A stretch of DNA of 64,000 nucleotides from an uncultured Bacteroides sp. (GTDB lineage Bacteria; Bacteroidota; Bacteroidia; Bacteroidales; Bacteroidaceae): assembly GCA_945965395.1 (NCBI GenBank), contig CAMFND010000093.1, positions 1 to 64,000 of the forward strand, given 5' to 3'. The notes below the pieces were generated by a model that searched no databases, had not been told where the DNA came from, and saw only the letters and a program-made list of their open reading frames with translations. Position numbers and translations under genes: made by a program. This document shows positions 22,154 through 33,000 of this stretch, piece after piece; the stretch's first letter is position 1, and each line of letters opens with the position of its first letter.

Positions 22154-23440
22154 ATGAATTATCAGGAAACACTTACCTACTTATATAATAGTGCCCCTCT
22201 GTTTCAGCAGGTGGGAAAAGATGCTTACAAAGAGGGATTGGACAACACGTATGCACTGGATGACTACTTCCATCACCCTCACCGCAAATTCCATACGATT
22301 CACGTGGCAGGAACCAACGGGAAAGGTTCTTGTTCGCATACATTGGCTGCCATTCTACAAGCTGCAGGCTATAAGACCGGACTTTACACTTCTCCTCATC
22401 TGGTGGATTTCCGTGAACGTATCCGCGTAAACGGCACTCCGGTAAGTCAGGAATTTGTCATCGATTTTGTAGAAAAGCACCGCGTATTCTTCGAACCGCT
22501 TCACCCTTCTTTCTTTGAACTTACCACTGCTATGGCATTCACCTATTTCGCTGAACAGCAGGTGGATGTAGCTGTCATAGAGGTCGGTCTTGGAGGAAGA
22601 CTGGACTGCACCAACATCATTCAGCCCGACTTATGTGTCATTACCAACATTAGTTTTGACCATGTACAGTTTTTAGGTAATACCCTGGAAAAAATTGCTT
22701 CAGAAAAGGCGGGCATCATTAAAGAAGGTACTCCGGTTGTAATCGGTGAAACCACCCCCGAAACCCGACCAGTCTTCCAGGCTAAGGCTACTGCCGTAGG
22801 GGCTCCCATTGTATTTGCCGAAGACGAGCACCTGCTCATCCATGCGACCCGCAACGAAGCGATGCATTACGTTTACCAAACAGCTGACTATCCTCAACTG
22901 GAGGGCGAACTGGGAGGCTTATGCCAGCTAAAGAATACCAATACCCTACTCTCGGATATCCGCCAGCTTCGTCATGCAGGATACAACCTGTCTGAAGAGA
23001 ATGTACGCAAAGGTTTCCTTCATGTCTGCGAGCTGACCGGTCTGATGGGACGCTGGCAGAAATTAGGTGAGAAACCGACCATCATCTGCGATACCGGACA
23101 CAACACGGGTGGTATGCAATACATAACCGAGCAACTCAGACATCAGACTTATAAAACCTTACATATTGTCATCGGCATGGTGAACGATAAGGATGTGAGC
23201 GGTGTATTGTCTATGTTGCCTAAAGATGCCCGATATTATTTCACACAAGCCAGCGTGAAAAGAGCTCTTCCCTACCAGCAGATGAAAGCACTGGCCGAGA
23301 CCTTCAATTTACACGGAGAAGCCTACCCCCATGTGAAAGAAGCCTTCGAAGCAGCCAAGGAACAGGCCCAGCCGGATGATTTTATTTTTGTGGGAGGAAG
23401 CAGTTTTATTGTCGCCGATTTACTTTCTTTAAACAATTAA
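22154..23440 (+). CDS. folC: Folylpolyglutamate synthase / dihydrofolate synthase
   Basis: HVAGTNGKGSCSHTLAAILQAAGYKTGLYTSPHLVDFRERIRVNG; VAVIEVGLGGRLDCTNI. Confidence 0.93.
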   Translation: MNYQETLTYLYNSAPLFQQVGKDAYKEGLDNTYALDDYFHHPHRKFHTIHVAGTNGKGSCSHTLAAILQAAGYKTGLYTSPHLVDFRERIRVNGTPVSQEFVIDFVEKHRVFFEPLHPSFFELTTAMAFTYFAEQQVDVAVIEVGLGGRLDCTNIIQPDLCVITNISFDHVQFLGNTLEKIASEKAGIIKEGTPVVIGETTPETRPVFQAKATAVGAPIVFAEDEHLLIHATRNEAMHYVYQTADYPQLEGELGGLCQLKNTNTLLSDIRQLRHAGYNLSEENVRKGFLHVCELTGLMGRWQKLGEKPTIICDTGHNTGGMQYITEQLRHQTYKTLHIVIGMVNDKDVSGVLSMLPKDARYYFTQASVKRALPYQQMKALAETFNLHGEAYPHVKEAFEAAKEQAQPDDFIFVGGSSFIVADLLSLNN

Positions 23441-23534
23441 AGAACGTTCTTTCTTCGAAAATGTTTGGGTATATTGAAGAAAATCTTTTTATTTGCACAA
23501 CAAAATAATGTGTGAACTAAAAGATTTTAATAAT

Positions 23535-24629
23535 ATGAACAACACATTTTACAAAGAAAATAATTTAAGCGGCTTAAAAAGAGCAGATTTTCAAAAAATT
23601 GTAGACGGCAAAGAGACAGATTTGTTTATTCTTTCGAACCAGCAAGGTGCCGAAGTAGCAATTACAAACTATGGGGGAGCAATTTTAACTGTGATGGTAC
23701 CGGACAAAAACGGTAAACTGGCCAATGTGGTGCAGGGACATGACAGTATCGACAACGTAATCAACAGTCACGAACCTTTCCTGAGTACATTAATCGGACG
23801 CTATGGCAACCGTATTGCGAAAGGCAGTTTCCTGATGGACGGACAAGAACATAATTTGACCATCAATAACGGTCCTAACTCCCTGCATGGAGGTCCGACT
23901 GGTTTCCATGCCCGCGTTTGGGATGCCAAACAGGAAGATGAACATAGTGTAACGCTGCACTATCTCTCTAAAGATGGGGAAGAAGGTTTCCCAGGCAATC
24001 TGGACATCACAGTTACTTACACACTGACAGGAGAGAACGAATTGGTCATCACTTACGTAGCCAACTGCGACAAAAAGACCATCACCAACCTGACCAACCA
24101 CGCATTTTTCAGCCTGGCAGGTTTGAATAATCCGACTCCGACCGTAGACAATAACATTGTCACAATCAACGCAGATTTTTATATTCCAATAGACGAAGTA
24201 TCTATCCCTACAGGAGAAGTATTGAAGGTAGAAGGTACTCCGATGGACTTCCGTACACCGCACACAGTGGGAAGCCGTATCAATGAACCGTTCCAGCAGC
24301 TCATCAACGGAGCCGGATACGACCATTGCTACGTGCTGAACAAACGCGAAACGGAAGCTCTGGTATTTGCGGCTAAATGTATAGAACCGGAAAGCGGACG
24401 TTCGCTGGAAGTTTATACTACAGAGCCGGGTGTACAAGTATACACAGCCAACTGGCACAATGGTTTCACTGGATACCACGGTGCTACATTCCCGGCAAGA
24501 AGTGCCATCTGCTTTGAAGCACAGCACTTCCCCGACTCACCCAACAAAGGACACTTCCCGTCAGTCGTGTTGAAGCCGGAAGATACCTACCATCAGGTAA
24601 CTATCTATAAATTCGGAGTTGAAAAATAA
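23535..24629 (+). CDS. galM: Aldose 1-epimerase
   Basis: ITNYGGAILTVMVPDKNGK, IGRYGNRIAKGSF, NLTNHAFFSLAG, GYDHCYVLNK. Start taken at MNNTFYKENN. Confidence 0.9.
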   Translation: MNNTFYKENNLSGLKRADFQKIVDGKETDLFILSNQQGAEVAITNYGGAILTVMVPDKNGKLANVVQGHDSIDNVINSHEPFLSTLIGRYGNRIAKGSFLMDGQEHNLTINNGPNSLHGGPTGFHARVWDAKQEDEHSVTLHYLSKDGEEGFPGNLDITVTYTLTGENELVITYVANCDKKTITNLTNHAFFSLAGLNNPTPTVDNNIVTINADFYIPIDEVSIPTGEVLKVEGTPMDFRTPHTVGSRINEPFQQLINGAGYDHCYVLNKRETEALVFAAKCIEPESGRSLEVYTTEPGVQVYTANWHNGFTGYHGATFPARSAICFEAQHFPDSPNKGHFPSVVLKPEDTYHQVTIYKFGVEK

Positions 24630-24678
24630 AAATCTAGTTCTTTAATTAACCTATAACAAACTAACACCTTTAAACAAC

Positions 24679-25962
24679 ATGTCACAACAACAAAAAAGCT
24701 ATTTGTTACCCATAGTAATGATGTTCGCATTGTTTGCTATGATTTCTTTCGTAACCGGATTGCCGGCTCCATTTGGAGTTATCGTACAGAGTGAATTTGG
24801 AGCTACCAACCTGGAAGCTACACTCGGATTCGCTGCGAACTTCATTGCATACGCTTTTATGGGTATTCCTTCGGGACTTCTTTTACAGAAAATCGGATAC
24901 AAGAAAACAGCATTGATTGCTATTGCAGTAGGATTCATTGGTGTAGGTATTCAGGCATTGGCCTCTAAAGGCGGATTCTCTGTATATTTGGCTGGAGCCT
25001 TCATCTCTGGTTTCTCTATGTGTATGCTGAACACAGTAGTTAACCCGATGTTGAACACTCTGGGTGGTGGCGGCAAGAAAGGTAACCAGCTTATCCAGAC
25101 TGGCGGTTCACTGAACTCTTTGTCAGCTACTATCGTTCCGGTATTGGTAGGTTACCTGATGGGTGCCAACGTAGAAGAACGTACTATCGCTAAGGCTTTG
25201 CCGGCACTTTACATTGCCATGGCTATCTTCGCCATCGCGTTTCTGGTACTTTTCTTCATGGCTATCCCTGAACCAAGTTTGTCTAAGGCAAACAAGAGCA
25301 AAGGCGAACACAGCCCGTTGTCTTTCCGTCACTTCAAGCTGGGAACCATCGCCATCTTCGTTTACGTAGGTATTGAAGTAGGTGTTCCTCACTTTGCAAA
25401 CCTGTTTATGACTGCACAAGTAAATGAAGGCGGTCTGGGTATCGATCCGGCTATTGCAGGTTCTATCGTAGGTACTTACTGGTTCCTGATGCTTATCGGT
25501 CGTCTGATTGGTGCTTCACTCGGTGCTCAGTTCAGCAGTAAGGCCATGTTGACCGTAGCTTCTATTCTCGGATTGGTTTTGATCGGTATTGCCTTCGTAA
25601 CTCCGTTGAGCAGCGTAGTCAACATGCCGGTATTCAAAAGCGGAGCTAGTCTGTCATTCGGATTGGAAGCAGTTCCTGTCAGCGTAATGTGTATGGCACT
25701 CTGCGGACTCTGTACTTCAATCATGTGGGGTGGTATCTTCAACCTGGCTGTAGAAGGACTGGGTAAATACACAGAAGCAGCTTCTGGAATCTTCATGGTA
25801 ATGGTTTGCGGTGGTGGATTGCTTCCGCTGTTACAAGGTGGAGTAGCCGACTCAGCAGGTTACCTGAACAGCTTTATCGTAATTGCAGCCGCATTGGCAT
25901 ACTTGTTGTTCTATGCGTTGATCGGATGCAAGAATGTAAACAAAGACATTCCGACTGAATAA
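24679..25962 (+). CDS. MFS sugar transporter, glucose/galactose (FucP/GluP) type
   Basis: 12-TM MFS between galM and galK; PSGLLLQKIGYKKTALI, FISGFSMCMLNTVVNPMLNTLGG. Confidence 0.85.
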   Translation: MSQQQKSYLLPIVMMFALFAMISFVTGLPAPFGVIVQSEFGATNLEATLGFAANFIAYAFMGIPSGLLLQKIGYKKTALIAIAVGFIGVGIQALASKGGFSVYLAGAFISGFSMCMLNTVVNPMLNTLGGGGKKGNQLIQTGGSLNSLSATIVPVLVGYLMGANVEERTIAKALPALYIAMAIFAIAFLVLFFMAIPEPSLSKANKSKGEHSPLSFRHFKLGTIAIFVYVGIEVGVPHFANLFMTAQVNEGGLGIDPAIAGSIVGTYWFLMLIGRLIGASLGAQFSSKAMLTVASILGLVLIGIAFVTPLSSVVNMPVFKSGASLSFGLEAVPVSVMCMALCGLCTSIMWGGIFNLAVEGLGKYTEAASGIFMVMVCGGGLLPLLQGGVADSAGYLNSFIVIAAALAYLLFYALIGCKNVNKDIPTE

Positions 25963-25970
25963 TAAAACAC

Positions 25971-26002
25971 AAGGATGAAGGATGGACTCATTCTTCATCC
26001 TT
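25971..26002 (+). terminator. Hairpin between the transporter gene and galK
   Basis: AAGGATGAAG...CTTCATCCTT followed by a T-rich tract. Confidence 0.6.
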
Positions 26003-26047
26003 TCTTGTTTATATACCAGAATTTATTAACCTTTAATTTTTATCATT

Positions 26048-27202
26048 ATGGACATAGAATTTGTAAGAAGCCGCTTTATCAAGCATTTCGACGGTACAAC
26101 AGGCTCAGTATATACTTCTCCGGGACGAATCAACCTGATTGGTGAGCACACTGACTACAACGGAGGTTTTGTATTCCCGGGAGCTGTAGACAAAGGTATG
26201 GTGGCTGAAATCAAACCGAACGGAAAAGATAAAGTTTGCGCTTATTCTATCGACTTGAAAGACTACGTAGAATTCGGATTGAATGAAGAAGATGCTCCGA
26301 AAGCAAGCTGGGCACGTTATATCTTTGGTGTTTGCCGTGAAATGATCAAACGCGGAGTTGACGTAAAAGGCTTTAATACTGCATTTGCAGGTGATGTACC
26401 TCTGGGTGCAGGTATGTCTTCTTCTGCTGCATTGGAATCTACATACGCATACGCATTGAACGATTTGTTCGGCGACAACAAAATTGATAAATTCGAACTG
26501 GCTAAAGTAGGTCAGGCTACAGAACACAACTACTGCGGAGTTAATTGCGGTATCATGGACCAGTTTGCTTCTGTATTCGGTAAAGAAGGTCACCTGATTC
26601 GTCTGGACTGCCGTTCACTGGAATACCAGTACTTCCCGTTCAGACCGGACGGATACCGTTTGGTATTGGTTGACTCTGTAGTAAAACATGAACTGGCATC
26701 TTCTGCATACAACAAACGCCGTCAGAGCTGCGAAGCTGTTGTAGCTGCTATCAAGAAGAACCACCCGACTGTAGAATTCCTGAGAGACTGCACAATGGAT
26801 ATGCTGAACGAAGTAAAAGCTGAAGTTTCTGAAGAAGACTACATGCGTGCTGAATACGTAATCGAAGAAATCCAACGCGTGCTCGACGTATGCGACGCAT
26901 TGGAAAAAGGCGACTACGAAACAGTGGGACAGAAAATGTATGAAACTCACCATGGTATGAGCAAACTGTATGAAGTAAGCTGCGAAGAGCTCGACTTCCT
27001 GAACGATATTGCTTTTGACTGTGGAGTTACTGGTTCACGCGTAATGGGTGGTGGATTCGGTGGATGTACCATCAACCTGGTTAAGAATGAATTGTACGAA
27101 ACATTCATTTCTACTGCAAAAGAACGCTTCAAAGAAAAATTCGGTCGCAGCCCGAAAGTATACGATGTAGTTATCAGCGACGGTTCACACAAGGTTTGCT
27201 AA
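26048..27202 (+). CDS. galK: Galactokinase
   Basis: SPGRINLIGEHTDYNGGFVFPGAVD, VPLGAGMSSSAALES, GSRVMGGGFGGCTINLV. Confidence 0.96.
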   Translation: MDIEFVRSRFIKHFDGTTGSVYTSPGRINLIGEHTDYNGGFVFPGAVDKGMVAEIKPNGKDKVCAYSIDLKDYVEFGLNEEDAPKASWARYIFGVCREMIKRGVDVKGFNTAFAGDVPLGAGMSSSAALESTYAYALNDLFGDNKIDKFELAKVGQATEHNYCGVNCGIMDQFASVFGKEGHLIRLDCRSLEYQYFPFRPDGYRLVLVDSVVKHELASSAYNKRRQSCEAVVAAIKKNHPTVEFLRDCTMDMLNEVKAEVSEEDYMRAEYVIEEIQRVLDVCDALEKGDYETVGQKMYETHHGMSKLYEVSCEELDFLNDIAFDCGVTGSRVMGGGFGGCTINLVKNELYETFISTAKERFKEKFGRSPKVYDVVISDGSHKVC

Positions 27203-27222
27203 TTCTATATCCATTATAACAT

Positions 27223-27256
27223 AAAAAAAGCACGAATTTCGGTTCGTGCTTTTTTA
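27223..27256. terminator. Bidirectional terminator between convergent galK and hypothetical gene
   Basis: AAAAAAAGCACGAA...TTCGTGCTTTTTT. Confidence 0.8.
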
Positions 27257-27275
27257 TGATATATACTCGACAAAA

Positions 27276-28445
27276 TCAATCGCCGCGATAATAATACAGT
27301 AATGAATGCCGCGCAATAAAGTCCGCATTCAGTTTCACCAGCATCTTCTCTCCTACTTCAGGCAATTCTGCATCTGGCAGCAAGTTTTTCTCAATGCAAT
27401 AATGCAACAAGTCCGGCGGGCAAAGCATCTCTTCCGTCAACATCCGGAATGCATTTTGCGATGCCTCTTCCTGATCATAATAAGGATTTTCCGTGTCGGC
27501 GATGTATTCACACACATCCTTCGCCAGCAAAAGCCCTTTCTGCTCATCCACCATCAATACAAAGTTCCGGCAACTCTTCATCTGCGGCAAGGTATGATTC
27601 TCATCATCCGGCCACTGCAGAATCTCTACCAGGAAGCGCTTCAGTGAATCATAACCGTTGAGATAAATAATCTTCCGTCCGCCAGTCCACAAGGTAAAGA
27701 GACGATAAATCTCCGCATTCTTCTGCAAAACAGTTTCCGGCATTTCCTTTTCCTCCTGATACAGACGAGGAACCGATTTCCAGCACTTTGCCTGCTTACC
27801 AGCCAACAACTCAATCCATTCGTGAAGGAACAACGCCAAAGGACCCGTAGGGATAATAAAACGGTCATCCGGTGCCACCCGTTCAATGTAAGGCAACATA
27901 GAAGGCTCCGTAAGGTAAGTGTGCCCGAAAAGCCATGATAATTTCCGGTCAGCCTCTTTTTCATCTGCATAGCCGGCAAAATAATCCTTCAGTAACTCAT
28001 TCTCCGGAGCCACCTCATAAGCTTCCTCCAGTAAAGGCAGAAAATCCTGTGCCTGCTTTAAGATTGAGGTATCCAACGGATTCACATACCCGTGTGAGAA
28101 AGGAGCCTTCTGCCATGTATTCCAAATGATAAAGCGTATATCCTCCAAGTTTACCTCTCCCTTTATATAATCTTTTCCCGTGGGATAGAATGGAAGACAC
28201 CTGCCATACAAACGGGTATGAGCAGTGGTAAATCCCTGCCACAATCCCAGGCCGGAAATGATGTCTTCCAGATAAGCTGCCACATACAAACTTAAATACT
28301 TGCGAAACGTCTCAGGCAATTCCTCCAAATGACATGCCGCATAAAGTTTGTTGGCCAACTCCACAAAAAACGTATCTGAAGAACAAACTGTCGTATACGG
28401 ATGAATAGCCAGCCAGTCGTTCAAATAAATCACATTCTTTTTCAT
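27276..28445 (-). CDS. Uncharacterized Bacteroidales protein (389 aa)
   Basis: Long ORF with coherent composition; no family confidently recognised. Confidence 0.6.
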   Translation of the reverse strand: MKKNVIYLNDWLAIHPYTTVCSSDTFFVELANKLYAACHLEELPETFRKYLSLYVAAYLEDIISGLGLWQGFTTAHTRLYGRCLPFYPTGKDYIKGEVNLEDIRFIIWNTWQKAPFSHGYVNPLDTSILKQAQDFLPLLEEAYEVAPENELLKDYFAGYADEKEADRKLSWLFGHTYLTEPSMLPYIERVAPDDRFIIPTGPLALFLHEWIELLAGKQAKCWKSVPRLYQEEKEMPETVLQKNAEIYRLFTLWTGGRKIIYLNGYDSLKRFLVEILQWPDDENHTLPQMKSCRNFVLMVDEQKGLLLAKDVCEYIADTENPYYDQEEASQNAFRMLTEEMLCPPDLLHYCIEKNLLPDAELPEVGEKMLVKLNADFIARHSLLYYYRGD

Positions 28446-28467
28446 ATATATTCGTTCATTTGAATAA

Positions 28468-29643
28468 TCAGTTTCGAGTAAAAAGCGTCACAAGCAGTGA
28501 AATCAGTGTCAGACCGATTCCTACACAGACCACTCCGGTCCAGCCCCAAGCGTGCCAGAAAGTACCGGCTAGAAAAGTTCCCAGTGAACCACCCACAAAA
28601 TAAGTCGTCATAAAGATGGTATTCACGCGGTTGGTCGCCTTGGGAGCCTGCGACAACGCACAGGTTTGATTACCTATCTGCACACATTGCATACCGATAT
28701 CTATCACGATAATTCCCACGATAAAGCCTAAATAAGAATTCTGGAATATAAACATGATGATCCAGGCTGCAATGATGAGCGAACAACCAACAAAAGTGAA
28801 AAACCGCACTCCAAACTTATGTACTAGACTCCCGACAAAAGAAGCTGTCAGTGCACCAGCCACCCCACACAATCCCAGCATACCGATGATATTGTTTCCT
28901 GCATAAAACGGTTCCCCACTCAACTTAAAGGCCAAACATGCCCATAACGCCAGAAAGCTACCAAAACAGAGTCCGGCCCGTGCAGATACCAGACGAATGG
29001 TAGAATTGTCCCTGTATAGCGTAAAAAGCGATTTCATCAGTCCTTTATACGTACCTTTGAAATTTAGTGGCATATCCGGCAACACCCGAACTACCACAAA
29101 AATACAAAGCAGCATAATAACGGCTGCAATATAATACATCGTACGCCATCCCCAGTATTCGCCTACAAAACCACTGATTACCCGTGAACCCAAAATACCG
29201 GTCAGCAGACCGCTGACCATCATCCCCACATTACGTGCTTTATTCTGAGGCAGCGAAAACTGTGCAGCAATCGGAATAAAAATCTGCGGCATGACCGAAC
29301 AAATCCCTGTCACCAACGAGGCCAACAAGATGTAAAACACATTCACCGACATGGCAATACTGCAAGTCGCCACCGACAACAAGAGAAAATTAATGACAAT
29401 GATATTCTTCCGCTTGTACAAATCCCCCAAAGGGATAATAAATAACAATCCCAGCGCATACCCAATCTGTGTGGTCATAGGTATCAGGTTAGCTGTAAAC
29501 TCCGAGATACCCAAATCCTCACTGATACGATTCAGCAACGGCTGATTATAATACAGATTCGCCACTGAAAGTCCTGATATAATGGCCAGCATCCATAGCA
29601 AAGAAGCCGGAATGCCTTTATTCTCTTCCAATTTTTGTTTCAT
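28468..29643 (-). CDS. MFS transporter (drug/arabinose-efflux-like)
   Basis: 12 hydrophobic segments; NLYYNQPLLNRISEDLGIS, PLGDLYKRKNIIVINF. -7 box CAAAAATA at 29671-29678 (- strand). Confidence 0.8.
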   Translation of the reverse strand: MKQKLEENKGIPASLLWMLAIISGLSVANLYYNQPLLNRISEDLGISEFTANLIPMTTQIGYALGLLFIIPLGDLYKRKNIIVINFLLLSVATCSIAMSVNVFYILLASLVTGICSVMPQIFIPIAAQFSLPQNKARNVGMMVSGLLTGILGSRVISGFVGEYWGWRTMYYIAAVIMLLCIFVVVRVLPDMPLNFKGTYKGLMKSLFTLYRDNSTIRLVSARAGLCFGSFLALWACLAFKLSGEPFYAGNNIIGMLGLCGVAGALTASFVGSLVHKFGVRFFTFVGCSLIIAAWIIMFIFQNSYLGFIVGIIVIDIGMQCVQIGNQTCALSQAPKATNRVNTIFMTTYFVGGSLGTFLAGTFWHAWGWTGVVCVGIGLTLISLLVTLFTRN

Positions 29644-29948
29644 ATTGATAAGTTTCTATTTTCTTGTCCGCAAAAATACGCAAAAAAACAAAAGCCCATA
29701 AAAACTTTGCGACAAAGCAAAATGAAAACAAATTCAGGATTCATACAATAACCTTATCAAATTATGCTTTCATTACTCCATAAATTACAAACTTATTACA
29801 CATTGCCCAGTTCTTACAACTCACACAAAATCAAGCAAAAAGGAATTTACTATTTCACAATTTCTTCCATATAGAGAAATAAAATAGTTAATTATTTATT
29901 GCCTAATTTGTTAAATCGCCTGCTATCCAATTATTCGGTAAAAAGATT

Positions 29949-29957
29949 TTTTAACTT
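29949..29957 (+). promoter_or_regulatory. -7 promoter region for the TonB-dependent receptor
   Basis: TAACTTTG within TTTTTTAACTTTGCAAC; about 100-nt 5' UTR follows. Confidence 0.55.
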
Positions 29958-30061
29958 TGCAACAGAAAAAACAAGTAATACAAAAAGATTCAACGAACTT
30001 AACTACAAAGTATTAAGCGAATTAAAACGCGAAAATAGATTTACAATTTAATTAAAATTTT

Positions 30062-33000
30062 ATGGTACATCATTCCAAATTCCTGTTTTCCGCATTAGTC
30101 GTTTCAGCCATGGCTGTTGGCGCAAATGCTCAGGTAACAACTTCTGCTATCAGCGGAAAAGTTTTAGATGAAACCAAAGCTCCGGTTATCGGTGCTACAG
30201 TGGTAGCTATCCACGAACCGTCAGGTACTCTCTACGGTGCAGTAACAAACGTAGATGGACGTTACACCATCCAAGGTATGCGTACCGGTGGTCCCTACAA
30301 AATTGAAATCTCATACGTAGGTTACAACAAAACTGCATTTACAGGTATTTCACTTGAACTGGGTAACACACTCAGCCTGAATGCCGAAATGAAACCAAGT
30401 TCAGAACTGTTGGACGAAGTAGTAGTCGTAGCTGATGCAAAAGCGAATGCCGGAGCTGCACACAACTTCTCTACACAGAAAATCGAAAACACTCCGACTG
30501 TCGACCGTAACGTGTACGACATCGTGAAGAACATGCCGATGGCCATGACTTCAAAGAACGGAGGTATCACATTCGCCGGTTCAAACAACCGTTACAACAG
30601 CTTCCAGATTGACGGTACAGTAAGTAACGACGTGTTCGGTTTGTCAGCATCTGGAACTAACGGTGGCCAGACAGGTGCCAACCCGATTTCAATGGATGCC
30701 ATCCAGGAAATTCAGGTAGTCGTTGCTCCTTTCGACGTACGTCAGAGCGGATTTACCGGAGGTGGTATCAATGCCATTACCAAGCAGGGTACTAACACCA
30801 CTCACGGTTCGGCTTACACTTACTTCAACAACCACAACATGTATGGCAAATACAGTGCCGTACGCGGTTATGAAAAATCTCCGCTCACTCAACAGTACAC
30901 TCGTACTTATGGTGGAACATTGGGCGGTGCCATCGTAAAAGACAAATTGTTCTACTTTGTAAGCGCAGAAGCGAAGAAAGAATCTTATCCTTCAAGCATT
31001 TACCCGGGATATACAACTTCCTACCTCACTTCGGACCAAGCTAAACAAATTGCTGATGCATATTACAATATGACAGGTTTCCAGGAGAATTACGCACAAC
31101 GTAACATTGACAACAAATCATTTGGCTTGTTAGCACGTATTGACTGGAACATCAACCAAAACCACAAATTGGCCTTACGCTATCAGCACAATAACTCTTA
31201 CGATGACAACTATGGAGTTGGTTCAACCAGCTATATGTTTGAAAACAGTGGTTACCGCATGAACAACAAAACCAATTCTATCGTAGCAGAGTTAACTTCT
31301 CATTTGGGACAGAATTTGTACAACGAGTTCCGTGCTTCTGCCAGCTTCATTCGTGACCACCGTGATGTAGCATACCAGGGACCAACTGTGCAAATCAGCA
31401 ATATTCCTGCACCGGACGGAACAAACATCACTGCCAACATCGGTACGGAATATTCTTCTGGAGCTAATTACTTGGATCAGGACATCTACACATTCGAAGA
31501 TAACCTTTCATGGTATTTGGGTAATCATACTCTGACATTCGGTACACACAATGAAATCTACAAGATGACAAACCTTTTCATCCAGGCTTCTAACGGTTCA
31601 TGGTACTATAATTCATTGGAAGATTTCGTTGCAGACAGACCTTATAAATATACTTATAAGTACACTGATCCAGACCTTACAGGTGGTAACACCAAATGGG
31701 CTCCGGCCATGAAGTCTGGTCAGTTCGGATTCTATGCACAAGACAAATGGGATATCAATAACAACTTCAATCTGACATACGGTTTGCGTATCGACATTCC
31801 GGTTATCTTCAATAATCCGACTACAAACGATGCATTCAACCAGTTTGCTGAATCACAGAATCTGAACGCACGTGTAGGTCAGAATCCTAGTGCAAAAGTC
31901 TTGTTCTCACCGCGTGTAGGTTTCCGTTGGTACACTAATGATTCACATAACACATTGCTCCGCGGTGGTATCGGTATCTTCACAGGACGTGTACCGTTCG
32001 TATGGCTGTCTAATGCTTTCAATAACACTGGTATGGAAAGCAAAGGAACCACAATTACTCCAGAAGATGCAGACGGAAACTACACTTACGACGCACCGAA
32101 ACTGGGAGAATATGCAGACAATCCGCTGGGAGCAGCTAATTCACAAAGCGGTGCTTCTGCAAAACCAGACATTGTAACTGTAGACAAGAACTTCAAATAC
32201 CCGCAAGTATTTCGTATGAACCTTGCATTGGAGCAAAGACTGCCGGGTGATGTAAAGATGACATTGGAAGGTATCTACTCAAAGACCATGAACAATGTAT
32301 TCTTTGAAAATCTGGCACTGACTCAAAGTGGTAACAAGGTATATGCTGTAGCTGGAAATGAAGCATCTGCAGCTCCTTACTATAAGTTCAATTCAGGCAA
32401 CTACTACAGCATCATCAATCTGAAGAATACAAACAAAGGTTATACTTATGCGCTGTCTGCCCTGCTTGAAAAACATTTCAACTTTGGTTTGGACTTGTCT
32501 GCATCATACACTTTTGGACATGCAAAATCTGTAAACGATGGAACAAGCTCTGTAGCTTATTCTAACTGGAAGTACAACTACTCTGTAGACACCAACTCTG
32601 GAAATGAACTTGGTTTCTCTAAATTTGACATCCCCCACCGTGTAATGGTTCAGGCTTCTTACAACAGTCCGAAATACTGGAATGGATGGACAAGTACTAC
32701 TGTATCTGTTATCTACAACGGATTCTCAGGAAGTCGCTATAGCCTAACAATGAACGAAAAATCTGACTACAACGGTGACAAATGGTCTGGCAACTCTTTG
32801 CTCTACATCCCGACTAACGAAGAATTGAGCAAAATGAACTTCGTAGACATTACCGACAAACAAGGAAATGTAACAATGACTGCTGAAGAAAGCCGTGAAG
32901 CATTCAAGCAGTGGATTGAAAACGATAGCTACGCCAAAAACCACAGAGGTCAGTATGCAGAACGTAACTCTAACCTGAGCAACTGGGAACATGAAATCGA

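Noticed and set aside
23790-24527. 245-aa - strand ORF antisense to galM
   Set aside because: Opposite a clear aldose epimerase; Cys/Val/Phe-rich mirror composition.
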